Positions 49,278-56,973 of a stretch of DNA of 64,000 bases are shown here, one piece after another. The position numbers and the translations under genes were made by a program. Under the pieces are notes generated by a model. That model made no database searches. It had not been told where the DNA came from and saw nothing but the letters and a program-made list of their open reading frames with translations. Numbering within the stretch: the first letter of the stretch is position 1; each line of letters begins with the position of its first letter. The DNA comes from CAZKWG01 sp964615375 (GTDB taxonomy: Bacteria; Myxococcota_A; UBA796; CAZKWG01): NCBI GenBank assembly GCA_964615375.1, contig CAZTOW010000033.1:44081-108080 (forward strand), written 5' to 3'.

Positions 49278-51284
49278 TCAGCGCCGGAAGCGCTCCTTCG
49301 GCACCAGCACCAGGGCGGTCGCCCCGCTGTCGGCCAGCGGGACCCGCACCAGGTTGGGGTGGACACGCTGGAGCCGGGCGGAGAGCTGGTCCGGGGACCA
49401 CTGGTCCGTGGCGTGGAGCGCCGCCGCGAGCTGCAGGGCGTCGGTGCGCCAGCGCTCGACGCCGCCCTCGCTGTCGATGGCGTCGCCGCGGAGCGCCGGG
49501 TCCTCGCGCTGGAAGAACGCGGGGCCGTAGCGCAGGCCCAGCTTCGGGACCTGCCGGCGCGCCCCGACGATCCGAGCCTTCACGCCCCGCGCCAGCAGCG
49601 CCTCCAAGAGCGGCGAGGAGAAGCCGTAGCAGGTGTCGAGCACGACCAGATCGGGGTCGAAGCAGGCGATCCCCTCAGCCAGCGCGGAAGCCGAGAGGCC
49701 CAGGTAGGTGGGGGGCAGCGAGTGGCCCGAGACGACGACCGCGCGGGCCCTCGGGGAGTCGGCCTCGCAGGTGAGGCGGTCGGTGGTCTGCCGCAGGCAC
49801 CCGGGCGCCTCACAGGGGAACGGGTCGGGCAGGGCCCCGTCGCTCAGCAGCGCCGTCGCGAGCTCGCGCCGCTCGGGCTCGCCGCCCCAGCGCAGGAAGC
49901 CCGAGGTGCCCGGCTCGCTCAGGGCCAGGACCGCGCCGGTCGAGGAGATGAGCGCCGCCCGCCCCGAGAGGGAGGCGCGGACCGCCGGGCGCCCCGTCTC
50001 CGCGGCGGCCAGCGCCAGCGCGCCGATGGCCTGGCGGACGCCGAGCTCGGTTGGCCCATAGGCCCGGTCGTTGGCGACGTTGAGCAGCAGCTCTCCGCCC
50101 AGCGCGGCGCCCTCCAGGAACAGGCTCCGCGCGTAGACCTCGTAGCAGATCGTGGGCACGACCGACCGGCCGTCGGCCACGAAGATCGGCGGGAGCTCGC
50201 CCGCCACGTCGGTGGAGAAGAGGAAGTCCATCCCCGCGTACGGCCGCTCGCCCCAGGGCACGAGGCTGGACTTGCCGCGGAGCACCTGCACCCTTCCCTG
50301 GTGGTCCGTGAGCCCGATGGCGTTCAGGGTCTGACCGGCCCGCTTGAGGCGCAGGTTGACCACGTGCCGAGGGCCCTCCCACCCCGCCAGCCCCTCCAGC
50401 GCCAGGGGCGACGCCTGCGGCCCCTCCCAGGTCGGGAAGGCGCCGCGGATCGTGGCCTCGGGCCAGACGACCAGCGAGATCTCGGGCGAGAGCTCGGCGG
50501 GATCGGGCCACGCCTCGAGTTTGGCGAGGTGGGTCGCGGCCACGCCGCGCAGCGCCTCATCGTGCGGGGTCGCCGGCGGCAAGAGGGCGAACCAGAGCCC
50601 GACCGGCAGGGCCAGCGCCAGCCGCCTCGGCCGCCGCTCCACGACCGCGTCGGCCACCGCCACCGCCGCGCAGGACGCGAGGAGCTGGGTGGCGGGCGCC
50701 CCGATCAGCGCGACGCTCCGCAGCACGCCGGGGATCGTCCACTGCGCGTGCAGCAGGTCGCCCATGGTGAAGCCCAGCGCCCCCTTGAGCCGCTCGCCCA
50801 GCAGCCAGGCCACCGGGAGCCACAGGTACTGGGGCACGCGCCGCGGCAGCAGGGCGCCCAGCGCGACGGGCAGGCTGGTGTGGAGGGCCGGGATGAGCGC
50901 GATGGCGACCCAGGCGAGCGCGCTCATCCAGAGCGGCACCTCCGTCCGGTCCACCACCTTCCCCATGTAGAGCCCGATGCTGACGCAGAGCCAGATCTGG
51001 GAGAGGAACAGGGCGGCCCAGGTCGCGCCGAGGATGGCGAGGAGCCGGGCTCCGACGCGCTCCAGCCGGCGGAGGCCCACAGCGAAGATCGCGAGCCCGA
51101 TCCACGCCCCTGGCCCCAGGCGTGGATCGAGGTGAGCGGCGCCCATGCACACGCCGCCCAGGAGCGGCGCCCACGAGGGCGCCCATCGGCCGGGAGCGGC
51201 CGACGGCGAGGCGGCGTTGGCGCGAGACGCGCTCAGGGCTGGTAGGCCTGGAAGAAGGCGCAGCCCTCGCTCTCCTGGCCCCAA
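49278..51284 (-). CDS. Apolipoprotein N-acyltransferase-like protein fused to a caspase/CHAT-like domain (copy 2)
   Basis: 668 aa, paralogue of the protein at 42338 over its full length. Membrane segments occupy about residues 40-245. The nitrilase-type triad is Glu276 (LVVWPEATIRG), Lys338 (RGKSSLVPWGERP) and Cys380 (PTICYEVYARSLF). The C-terminal domain has VVVSGHSLPPTYL (His521) and PDLVVLDTCYGFSSPLLEAL (Cys552), with the same 31-residue spacing as copy 1, and ends VHPNLVRVPLADSGATALVLVPKERFRR, closely like copy 1. No membrane helix follows the nitrilase domain. The start is uncertain: TTG 51284 is used; it would overlap the lipoprotein partner 2 gene by 52 bp. Confidence 0.75.
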   Translation of the reverse strand: MGPGERGLRLLPGLPALSASRANAASPSAAPGRWAPSWAPLLGGVCMGAAHLDPRLGPGAWIGLAIFAVGLRRLERVGARLLAILGATWAALFLSQIWLCVSIGLYMGKVVDRTEVPLWMSALAWVAIALIPALHTSLPVALGALLPRRVPQYLWLPVAWLLGERLKGALGFTMGDLLHAQWTIPGVLRSVALIGAPATQLLASCAAVAVADAVVERRPRRLALALPVGLWFALLPPATPHDEALRGVAATHLAKLEAWPDPAELSPEISLVVWPEATIRGAFPTWEGPQASPLALEGLAGWEGPRHVVNLRLKRAGQTLNAIGLTDHQGRVQVLRGKSSLVPWGERPYAGMDFLFSTDVAGELPPIFVADGRSVVPTICYEVYARSLFLEGAALGGELLLNVANDRAYGPTELGVRQAIGALALAAAETGRPAVRASLSGRAALISSTGAVLALSEPGTSGFLRWGGEPERRELATALLSDGALPDPFPCEAPGCLRQTTDRLTCEADSPRARAVVVSGHSLPPTYLGLSASALAEGIACFDPDLVVLDTCYGFSSPLLEALLARGVKARIVGARRQVPKLGLRYGPAFFQREDPALRGDAIDSEGGVERWRTDALQLAAALHATDQWSPDQLSARLQRVHPNLVRVPLADSGATALVLVPKERFRR

Positions 51285-51925
51285 CGCTCGCAGGTGTAGG
51301 TCTCGGGGAGGCCATGAGCGCCGGGATGGCAGTCGGGATCAACGTAAAACCAGACTGGATCGCAATAGCCGTCCCGGATGCGTGTGCTTGCGGCGCGCGT
51401 CGCCGTGCTCAGGCCGACGGTCACGGCGGCCAGCAGCTCGGCGCTCAGGGGCGCCATGTTCACGTCGGCCACCAGGGCCCCCGCGGCCTCCCGCAGCGAG
51501 GCGTAGACCTGCCCGCCCAGGCTGAAGGATCCGTCCGGGTTGTGGGTCAGCTCCGCCGCGTGGCCAGGCACCTCGAGCGTCACCGACCCCTGCTCGATCT
51601 GGTAGACCAGGCGCGCGGTGGCGCCCGTCTTCGCCTCCGTGGCCTGCACGTCGTAGACCTCGGGCGTGGCGGCCGGCGTGCCCGTCACCACGTAGGAGAC
51701 GTCCCGCGAAGCGCCCGACCAGGGGAAGCGGAGGGTGCCCGCCCCCCGAAGCGCGTCGCCCTCCGTGCTGACGCTGCTGGACACCAGCGTGACGCCCTCG
51801 GGGAGCGCCGGCTGCGCGTCGGCGGCCTGAGGAGCGGTGGCCGTCGCGCCCTCCTCGGCGCAGCCGGGCAGACCAGAGAGACAGAGCGCGGAGAGCGCGA
51901 GCAGGTGGAGTCCTGGCGTGGTCAT
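51233..51925 (-). CDS. Lipoprotein partner 2 of the Lnt-CHAT system
   Basis: 230 aa. ATG 51925 with GAGGTG upstream gives the leader MTTPGLHLLALSALCLSGLPGCAEEG (lipobox LPGC). Almost the whole mature part is the domain shared with lipoprotein partner 1: RDVSYVVTGTPAATPEVYDV, GSVTLEVPGHAAELTHNPDG, SFSLGGQVYASL, ALVADVNMAPLSAELLA, ASTRIRDGYCD. It ends with a Cys-rich tail (CDPVWFYVDPDCHPG, TCERWGQESEGCAFF). It is the first gene of the five-gene minus-strand run and overlaps Lnt-CHAT copy 2. Confidence 0.72.
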   Translation of the reverse strand: MTTPGLHLLALSALCLSGLPGCAEEGATATAPQAADAQPALPEGVTLVSSSVSTEGDALRGAGTLRFPWSGASRDVSYVVTGTPAATPEVYDVQATEAKTGATARLVYQIEQGSVTLEVPGHAAELTHNPDGSFSLGGQVYASLREAAGALVADVNMAPLSAELLAAVTVGLSTATRAASTRIRDGYCDPVWFYVDPDCHPGAHGLPETYTCERWGQESEGCAFFQAYQP

Positions 51926-52112
51926 GATCACCTCGGTGCGCACCTGGGGGAGTGGGCGCTGGTCTCAACCTACTTCACGTCCCGCGAGCGCTTCCCTCGA
52001 AGAACTTCGGGATCGGGCATCGAAGACGTTCGAGGTGGGCAGGCGCTTGCATGCGAGGGCCCTACACTGGATCGGTCGTCCAACGACCACGAACCCGGAA
52101 GGAGACCCGACG

Positions 52113-53000
52113 ATGACCCGAGCGACGCCCCCCCTCGCGCTCTGCGCGGCCCTGTGGGCCACGACCGCCTGCACCGACGACACCGACAAGACCGGCGAGA
52201 CCGGCGAGACCGGCGACACGAGCGCCGAGACCACCCGCGGCCTGCCCGAGGGCAGCTCCACCTGGAGCGGGAACATGGAGGTCGGCGGCTTCCCCTTCCT
52301 GCTCGAGCTCTCCCTGGAGAACACGGGCGGCGAGCTCGTGGCCGAGGCCACCTTCTCCGACGATCCCGAGAACCCCTCCGGCCTGGGCTCCGCGACCTAC
52401 CGGCTGACCGGCACGCACGAGCCCACCAGCGGCATGCTCGCCCTCGCCCCCGATGACTGGGTGGGCGAGGCGCGCGCCGATCTCGAGCTCCTCGGCGCCA
52501 CGGCGACCTATGATCCCGACACCCAGACGATGACCGGGACCATCGTGGACTACGCCACCGGGGAGGAGAACTACCTGTTGGGCGGGCCGCTCAGCGCCAC
52601 GCTGACGAGCGGGGACGGCGCGCCCACGGCCGTGGGAGACCTGGGCCGGGCCCTGAGCGCGGGCAGCCACAGCTTCGCCGGCACGATGCAGTGCACCAGC
52701 TCCGTCCGGGACGTGGAGGGCAGCCTGGACTACGACGGCGCGGGCGCCTTCTCCGGCTCCCTGATCGTCGGCGACACCAGCGTGGACACGCCGCTCGGGA
52801 CCTTTGAGTTCACCGGCGTCCACAACCCCAGCACGGGTGGCCTGACCCTGGTGCCGGGGCTGTGGGTGGACCCCGACCACGACACCCTGACCTTCTTCGT
52901 CGATGGAGCCTACGACCCGAGCTCGGGCGCCTTCCTGGGCGACCTGCGCACGAACTCCAACGCCTGCGCGGACGACACCTGGGACATGATCGTCGAGTAG
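52113..53000 (+). CDS. Lipoprotein with internal beta repeats, 295 aa
   Basis: The leader MTRATPPLALCAALWATTACTDD has lipobox TTAC, then the linker TDKTGETGETGDTSAETT. The mature part has repeated beta units with a common rhythm: GNMEVGGFPFLLELSL, ATYRLTGTHEPTSGMLAL, ATYDPDTQTMTGTIVDY, SLDYDGAGAFSGSLIV, TFEFTGVHNPSTGGLTLVPG and GAYDPSSGAFLGDL. The YDP-x-T/S-G/Q pattern recurs. No named family. GGAGA upstream of the ATG. The 187 bp before the gene contain inverted repeats (CGAAG-AA-CTTCG) but no clear promoter. Confidence 0.7.
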   Translation: MTRATPPLALCAALWATTACTDDTDKTGETGETGDTSAETTRGLPEGSSTWSGNMEVGGFPFLLELSLENTGGELVAEATFSDDPENPSGLGSATYRLTGTHEPTSGMLALAPDDWVGEARADLELLGATATYDPDTQTMTGTIVDYATGEENYLLGGPLSATLTSGDGAPTAVGDLGRALSAGSHSFAGTMQCTSSVRDVEGSLDYDGAGAFSGSLIVGDTSVDTPLGTFEFTGVHNPSTGGLTLVPGLWVDPDHDTLTFFVDGAYDPSSGAFLGDLRTNSNACADDTWDMIVE

Positions 53001-53073
53001 CCGGCCCCGGTCCTGCTCCTCCGCCCCAAACTCCGGGGTGCAGATCGCCCGGGCTCCCGCTGACCACCCGGAA
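52995..53073. repeat. Imperfect direct repeat copy A, decayed end of the PA14 lipoprotein gene
   Basis: 79 bp starting at the GAGTAG that ends the gene at 52113. It matches 54690-54766 closely (shared CTCCTCCGCCCC, AACTCCGGG, GCAGATCGCC and GCTCCCGCTGACCACCCGGAA). On the minus strand it resembles the last codons of the PA14 lipoprotein (FRVVSGS ... EFGAEE) with frame changes, so it is a gene-end remnant. Confidence 0.8.
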
Positions 53074-53131
53074 AGTGGAGCGTGCAGGTTGACTGGCGGC
53101 GGGGCGCCTGCATGGGTTGAACCGCCAGGAG

Positions 53132-53175
53132 CGCCAGGAGCGCCAAGAGCGAGCGTTCTCTTGGCGCTCCTGGCG
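53132..53175. repeat. Large palindrome: 18-bp perfect stem, 8-base loop
   Basis: Arms 53132-53149 and 53158-53175 are perfectly complementary; the loop is CGAGCGTT. The left arm region also holds GCCAGGAGC-type direct repeats. There is no T-run after it, so it is not a standard terminator. It looks like a dispersed REP-type palindrome; similar Arg/Glu/Gln-coding palindromes are common between genes in such genomes (recollection, not a search). The stretch 53074-53489 otherwise holds no gene I can support. Confidence 0.75.
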
Positions 53176-53489
53176 CCTTGGTGCTTCGATCTGGCGCTCC
53201 TCGTGCGCGAGGTGCTGGTCTGCCGGGGGCACCAGTCAACCTGGAGCCGCGAACCTGTACTTTGATTTCATCGAAACACCCATCATGATCCTCTCCCTTG
53301 ACCATGGATGGTCACAACTATATGGTGGTCATGGTCTCCAGAGACAGGCTGGGTGGAGCTCAGGCACGGAGGCGCATGGCGTCCAGACCGGACTCGTCAA
53401 TCTCGGTGGGGCGGATCGGAGTTATCTCTCCCGCGCCGAACGTGTCGACAGCGCGTTGGACGTCGACATCTGTGTGTCGCCATGGCCGC

Positions 53490-54212
53490 ATGGTCACGCA
53501 CCCGACCTCCAAGAACGCGCGCCCGCTCGCGGTGCGAGCCTCGCCCACTGGCGCACCCCACCTGACCCTGTGGTCCAGCCTCCTGATTGGAACACTCTGT
53601 GGTTGCGGACAGGACGACACGCCCATGTGGGAGATGAACATGACCTGCCCGGACGAGTATCCAGGCATGACGTCTGCGGAGGTGCTCGAAGAGCTGGACA
53701 CAAACGAAGATGGGACCTTCGACGAGTCCGATGTGGATCGCGGCGAGTCCGTGTTGCTGTTCCGCTTCACGCAGGCCGACGGTGAAGAGCGGCTCGTGGT
53801 GAGTCGGGATGAAGACAGCAGCATCATCTCCCACGTTTACAGCGGGACGGAGGAGTACTCCTGGGGCGAGCGCTCCGTATTCGGAGTCTGGCACATGTTC
53901 ACGGAGTGTTCAGCGTTTGGCTGGAGCACGCTGTGGTTCTTCAACGAGCGTGCAGAGGACTGGGAGCTCCAATCGGGAGAGGGAGAGCTGTACCACCTCG
54001 CGTTCGACATCGCCGAGATCGAACACGGGAACATCAACGCCGAGCCCGAGGTGGAGGGTTGGATGCACCTCGTCGTCGAGGGGAACCTGAGCTCTGGTCA
54101 CCTGGAGGGTTCGGCGTCTACGGATATCATCTCCTACTTCACTCAGGAGCCGACCGGTGAACGAGCAGAGATCATCGCGCAGGCCTTCAACAAGCTACCT
54201 TTCACCCACTGA
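53490..54212 (+). CDS. Lipoprotein with an EF-hand-like calcium loop, 240 aa
   Basis: The frame is open from 53298, but ATG 53490 gives the best leader: MVTHPTSKNARPLAVRASPT then HLTLWSSLLIGTLCGCGQDD with lipobox LCGC. DTNEDGTFDESD (D-x-N-x-D-G-x-F-x-x-x-D) fits an EF-hand or dockerin loop. The rest is beta-rich with many Trp and Glu (ERSVFGVWHMFTECSAFGW, EVEGWMHLVVEGNLSSGHL). No family recognised. The base composition is lower in G+C than the neighbours, and the gene sits between the two direct repeats, so it may be recently acquired. Confidence 0.62.
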   Translation: MVTHPTSKNARPLAVRASPTGAPHLTLWSSLLIGTLCGCGQDDTPMWEMNMTCPDEYPGMTSAEVLEELDTNEDGTFDESDVDRGESVLLFRFTQADGEERLVVSRDEDSSIISHVYSGTEEYSWGERSVFGVWHMFTECSAFGWSTLWFFNERAEDWELQSGEGELYHLAFDIAEIEHGNINAEPEVEGWMHLVVEGNLSSGHLEGSASTDIISYFTQEPTGERAEIIAQAFNKLPFTH

Positions 54213-54311
54213 AACCACACCCTGTTCCCACAGCTCGCCGGCCCCTCCGGTCTGGCTGGTCCTCGCCCTGACCTTCGTCCTGGGGTGCGCCGAGGAGCCA
54301 TCACGAGCGGG

Positions 54312-54330
54312 GCGCGTTAGAAAAACGCGC
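54312..54330. repeat. Small hairpin in the disrupted region
   Basis: GCGCGTT (54312-54318) and AACGCGC (54324-54330) form a 7-bp stem with a 5-base A-rich loop, just after the broken lipoprotein leader. Confidence 0.6.
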
Positions 54331-54438
54331 TTCGCTCGGGGTGGCGGGGAGATAGCGACAGCAGTCGGGCGTTGACATGCCAACCAATACACGAACCCCC
54401 AGAATCGCCCGACTGTGAGCTATCGACCAGCAAGAAAG

Positions 54439-54471
54439 CGCCAAGGCGCGGCCGAAGGTCGCGTCTTGGCG
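54439..54471. repeat. Hairpin in the disrupted region
   Basis: The arms CGCCAAGGCGCG (54439-54450) and CGCGTCTTGGCG (54460-54471) pair throughout if one G-U pair is allowed in RNA. It is related in style to the palindrome at 53132 (CGCCAAG/CTTGGCG). Confidence 0.6.
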
Positions 54472-54689
54472 ACCCGAGCGTGTGTGACTCGGTCGAAGGG
54501 GAGTTCTGCTATCAGTGTAACGATGGCGCCGTCACCTGCACCTACGACGGCGTCTCGGTGACGACCGAGGCCTGCGACGGCTGCCAGACCCGACTCGCGC
54601 TCTTCGACGAGCTGTGCGCGATGGGCCGAACCGAGAGCCGCGCGGAGGTCGATGCGTCGATGGTGTGCGAGCCCGCCGACACGGGCGCG

Positions 54690-54766
54690 GAGTAGCCGGC
54701 CCGCCCCTACTCCTCCGCCCCGAACTCCGGGTAGCAGATCGCCACGCTCCCGCTGACCACCCGGAA
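54690..54766. repeat. Imperfect direct repeat copy B
   Basis: Second copy of the 52995-53073 repeat. Here it is the real end of the PA14 lipoprotein gene on the minus strand plus the last two codons (GAGTAG) of the plus-strand remnant. The two copies bracket 1.6 kb. Confidence 0.8.
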
Positions 54767-55351
54767 GCGGAAGCCCGCCTCGCCGCCGCCGCGGTGCGCC
54801 ATGCGGATATCCAGCGGGTAGACGCCGGATCGGATGGAGACCGTCTGGTTCTCCGGGGCGAAGGTCTCTGTGGCCTCCACGCTGGCGATCACCTGGTCGT
54901 CCAGCAGCACCCAGCCGTCCGTGGTCGCACCCAGCGCCAGCACCACGTCCCCGCTGGACAGCGCCCGCAGCCAGGCCGTCCAGCGCACGGAGAAATAGCC
55001 CGGGTCCTCCGCCAGATCCTCATCCACCGGCCACCAGTTCTCGCCGAACACCAGGCTCGTGTCATAGCGCTGGAAGGCCAGGTCCCCGGCCTCCCACAGC
55101 GGGGCCGTCAGCGGGTCGAGGTCCGACAGCTCCAGGCGGGTCTGGCCGCCGGTGTCCTCGACCTCCTCCGCCATGCCCTCATCGGTCCACTCCAGGTTGT
55201 AGTACTGCCCCAGGTAGGCCTCGCTGCACGTGCTCCAGTCGGGCGGGCTCCCAAAGGCGTCCTCCTCCCGACCGGGGGGCTCGGCGGGCGGGACCGGCTC
55301 GGGGGGCTGCACGCGGTACTCGCTGCAGGCCAGCAGCAGGAGGAAGATCAC
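54707..55351 (-). CDS. PA14-domain lipoprotein
   Basis: 214 aa from a GTG at 55351 (GGAGGAG upstream, overlapping the stop of the cytochrome-like gene as GTGA). The very short leader VIFLLLLACSEYR has lipobox LLAC. After a Pro/Glu linker comes a PA14-like domain: AYLGQYYNLEWTDEG at its start, YFSVRWTAWLRALSSGDVVL, GATTDGWVLLDDQVIASV and GVYPLDIRMAHRGGGEAGFR. PA14 domains bind carbohydrate in many surface proteins. It is the last gene of the six-gene operon. Confidence 0.75.
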   Translation of the reverse strand: MIFLLLLACSEYRVQPPEPVPPAEPPGREEDAFGSPPDWSTCSEAYLGQYYNLEWTDEGMAEEVEDTGGQTRLELSDLDPLTAPLWEAGDLAFQRYDTSLVFGENWWPVDEDLAEDPGYFSVRWTAWLRALSSGDVVLALGATTDGWVLLDDQVIASVEATETFAPENQTVSIRSGVYPLDIRMAHRGGGEAGFRFRVVSGSVAICYPEFGAEE

Positions 55352-55716
55352 TTCGTCTCCTCCTTCCACCGCTCGCTCTCGGGGAGGACGGTGCAGGTGA
55401 GCCACTCGTGGAGGAGGGCGCGCTGCTCCTCCGACGGGCCGCCGCCCGGGGGCATGGTGGAGCCATCGGGCACGGCGCGCGCCTCGATGCGCTCCGCCCA
55501 GGTCAGCACGCCCTCGTAGGTGTCGAAGTCCACCCCCGTCGGCGCGCCCTCCCGGTGGTCCTCGGGTACCAGCGAGCTATGGCAGCCCGTGCAGTGCTGC
55601 TCCAGCAGGCCCGCGCCGAAGTTGTCGTAGGTCAGAGGCGGCATGCGCTCACAGCCCGTGGCGCTGTCCCCTTCCTTGCCCACGCAGGCGAAGACCAGCA
55701 GGAGCCCCAGGCTCAT
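55348..55716 (-). CDS. Small cytochrome-c-like lipoprotein
   Basis: 122 aa. MSLGLLLVFACVGKEGDSATG is a lipoprotein leader (lipobox VFAC). CTGCHSSLVP is a c-type heme attachment site and TMPPGGGPSEEQRALLHEWL supplies the Met and closing helix usual in planctomycete-type cytochrome c domains. Its ATG overlaps the DUF1501 stop (ATGA). Probably an electron carrier or heme protein of the DUF1501 module; the first module at 20-24 kb lacks such a gene. Confidence 0.78.
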   Translation of the reverse strand: MSLGLLLVFACVGKEGDSATGCERMPPLTYDNFGAGLLEQHCTGCHSSLVPEDHREGAPTGVDFDTYEGVLTWAERIEARAVPDGSTMPPGGGPSEEQRALLHEWLTCTVLPESERWKEETK

Positions 55717-56960
55717 GTGAGCAGCGCGTCCACGATCTGAACGTCCGGCAGGAACTTCGTCGAGTCGAGCCCGCCCAGCTCCAGGATGGTCACGCCCAGG
55801 TTCTCGCACCCGAGCGAGTCCCCGTTGTCCGAGGCCTGGCCCGTGGCAAAATCGATGTCCTTGGCGATGAGCCCCTCGTCCGTCGCGCCCACGTTCCGCC
55901 CGCCGTTGACGCCCGAGCCCACCAGCATCGCCGAGACGAAGGGCCAGTGGTCCTTGCCGTTCGAGCCGTTCAGCAGGGGCGTGCGCCCGAACTCGGAGAG
56001 GGTCACGATGGTCACCTCGTCGATGAGCCAGGGCGTGGCGAGCCCGGGCGTGCTGGCGAGGTGGTCCATGAGCTGGTCGAGCGCGCTGAAGAAGTCCTCG
56101 AACTGCGGGCCCTGCACGGTGTTGTCACCGTGGCTGTCCCAGCCGCCGGGGATGCCGATCATCGCGCAGCGGGTGAGCCCGAGCCGCATGAGCTCGCTGG
56201 CCTTGACCGCCTGGTCGAGGATGTCGCTGCCCAGGTCGGAGAGCCCGGCCTCGAAGCGGCGCCCTTCGAGAGCCAGCGCGCGATCGAAGTTCTCCTGGTA
56301 CGAGCTGGCCCGGTCGCCGCCCAGCCCCGAGCGCCCGGCGGAGAAGCTGGCCACCCGGCTGGCCACGAAGGCGTCCACCATGCGGTCCGACGGCGTGCTG
56401 AGCGGCGAGGAGGGCTGGTCCGACTGCGTCACGATGGAGCCGTCGATGAGGTCCAGCAGCGTGCCGCCCCCCGCCCGCACCACCGCCGAGCCGCTGGTGC
56501 CCGGGAAGACCGGCCCCGAGAAGACCGCGTGCGGCAGCGGGTAGTCGCCGATCGCGTTCGCCGCCAGCGTGGTCGGCCAGTCGGCAAACGAGCTGGAGCT
56601 GGTGCCGGTCATCACGAACTGCGCCGCCGAGTCGTGGCCCACGCTGTGCGCGTTGACGCCGTTGACGATGGCGGCCCGCCGACCCCAGCGACGGAAGAAG
56701 CGGCTCACGCTCGGGCGGTCGTCGCCGGACGTGAACGTCACCCCGTTCACCGTGCTGGCCGTGGTGCCCACGTCCATGTCCACCCCGTCCGAGCCCGGGT
56801 GCGGATCGAAGACCTGGGTGGTGTCCCAGCCGCCAGAGGCGAAGAAGAACAGGAACTTGCGCTCCGCGGCGGCGGCGCGGGCGGGCCTGGCGCCGAGGCC
56901 AGCGAGCGCGGCGGCGCCGAACGCGGTGGCCCCCGACAGGATCTGACGACGTGTCATCAT
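55713..56960 (-). CDS. Tat-exported DUF1501 family protein (second copy)
   Basis: 415 aa. MMTRRQILSGATAFGAAALAG carries a twin-arginine motif (TRRQIL). Family signatures: ERKFLFFFASGGWDTTQVF, GIPGGWDSHGDN, VTIVTLSEFGRTPLL and GKDHWPFVSAMLVGSGVNGGRNVG, parallel to those of the protein at 20225. GGAGG stands five bases before the ATG at 56960. Between DUF1549-like and cytochrome-like genes in the operon. The enzymatic role of DUF1501 is unknown. Confidence 0.86.
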   Translation of the reverse strand: MMTRRQILSGATAFGAAALAGLGARPARAAAAERKFLFFFASGGWDTTQVFDPHPGSDGVDMDVGTTASTVNGVTFTSGDDRPSVSRFFRRWGRRAAIVNGVNAHSVGHDSAAQFVMTGTSSSSFADWPTTLAANAIGDYPLPHAVFSGPVFPGTSGSAVVRAGGGTLLDLIDGSIVTQSDQPSSPLSTPSDRMVDAFVASRVASFSAGRSGLGGDRASSYQENFDRALALEGRRFEAGLSDLGSDILDQAVKASELMRLGLTRCAMIGIPGGWDSHGDNTVQGPQFEDFFSALDQLMDHLASTPGLATPWLIDEVTIVTLSEFGRTPLLNGSNGKDHWPFVSAMLVGSGVNGGRNVGATDEGLIAKDIDFATGQASDNGDSLGCENLGVTILELGGLDSTKFLPDVQIVDALLT

Positions 56961-56973
56961 GGGAACCTCCGCT

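Larger units (their letters stand above)
54238..54695 (+). pseudogene. Broken small Cys-rich lipoprotein gene
   Basis: A lipoprotein-like leader without a start codon (VWLVLALTFVLGCAEEPSRAG, about 54250-54310) is followed after a hairpin-rich stretch by an in-frame Cys-rich end in another frame (GEFCYQCNDGAVTCTYDGVS, ACDGCQTRLALFDELCAMG, VCEPADTGAE, about 54495-54695). The pieces together look like one lipoprotein gene disrupted at 54310-54420. A short intact gene from 54372 cannot be excluded. Confidence 0.45.

Noticed and set aside
47856..51245. Very long open frame on the plus strand, antisense to the STAND regulator and Lnt-CHAT 2
   Set aside because: It has the Arg/Gly/Ala/Gln-rich composition produced by reading a 70 percent G+C gene on the opposite strand, no domain, and both genes it opposes are well supported. 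The same holds for other long antisense frames (for example 4375-6279, 20318-21655, 24999-28136, 54614-55519).
53132..53175. Intrinsic terminator of the gene ending at 53000
   Set aside because: Stem is strong but no T-run follows, and it is 130 bp past the stop codon.
52995..54766. Insertion sequence or transposon
   Set aside because: Although bracketed by direct repeats, the segment has no transposase and no terminal inverted repeats; the repeats are gene ends rather than a target-site duplication of usual size.
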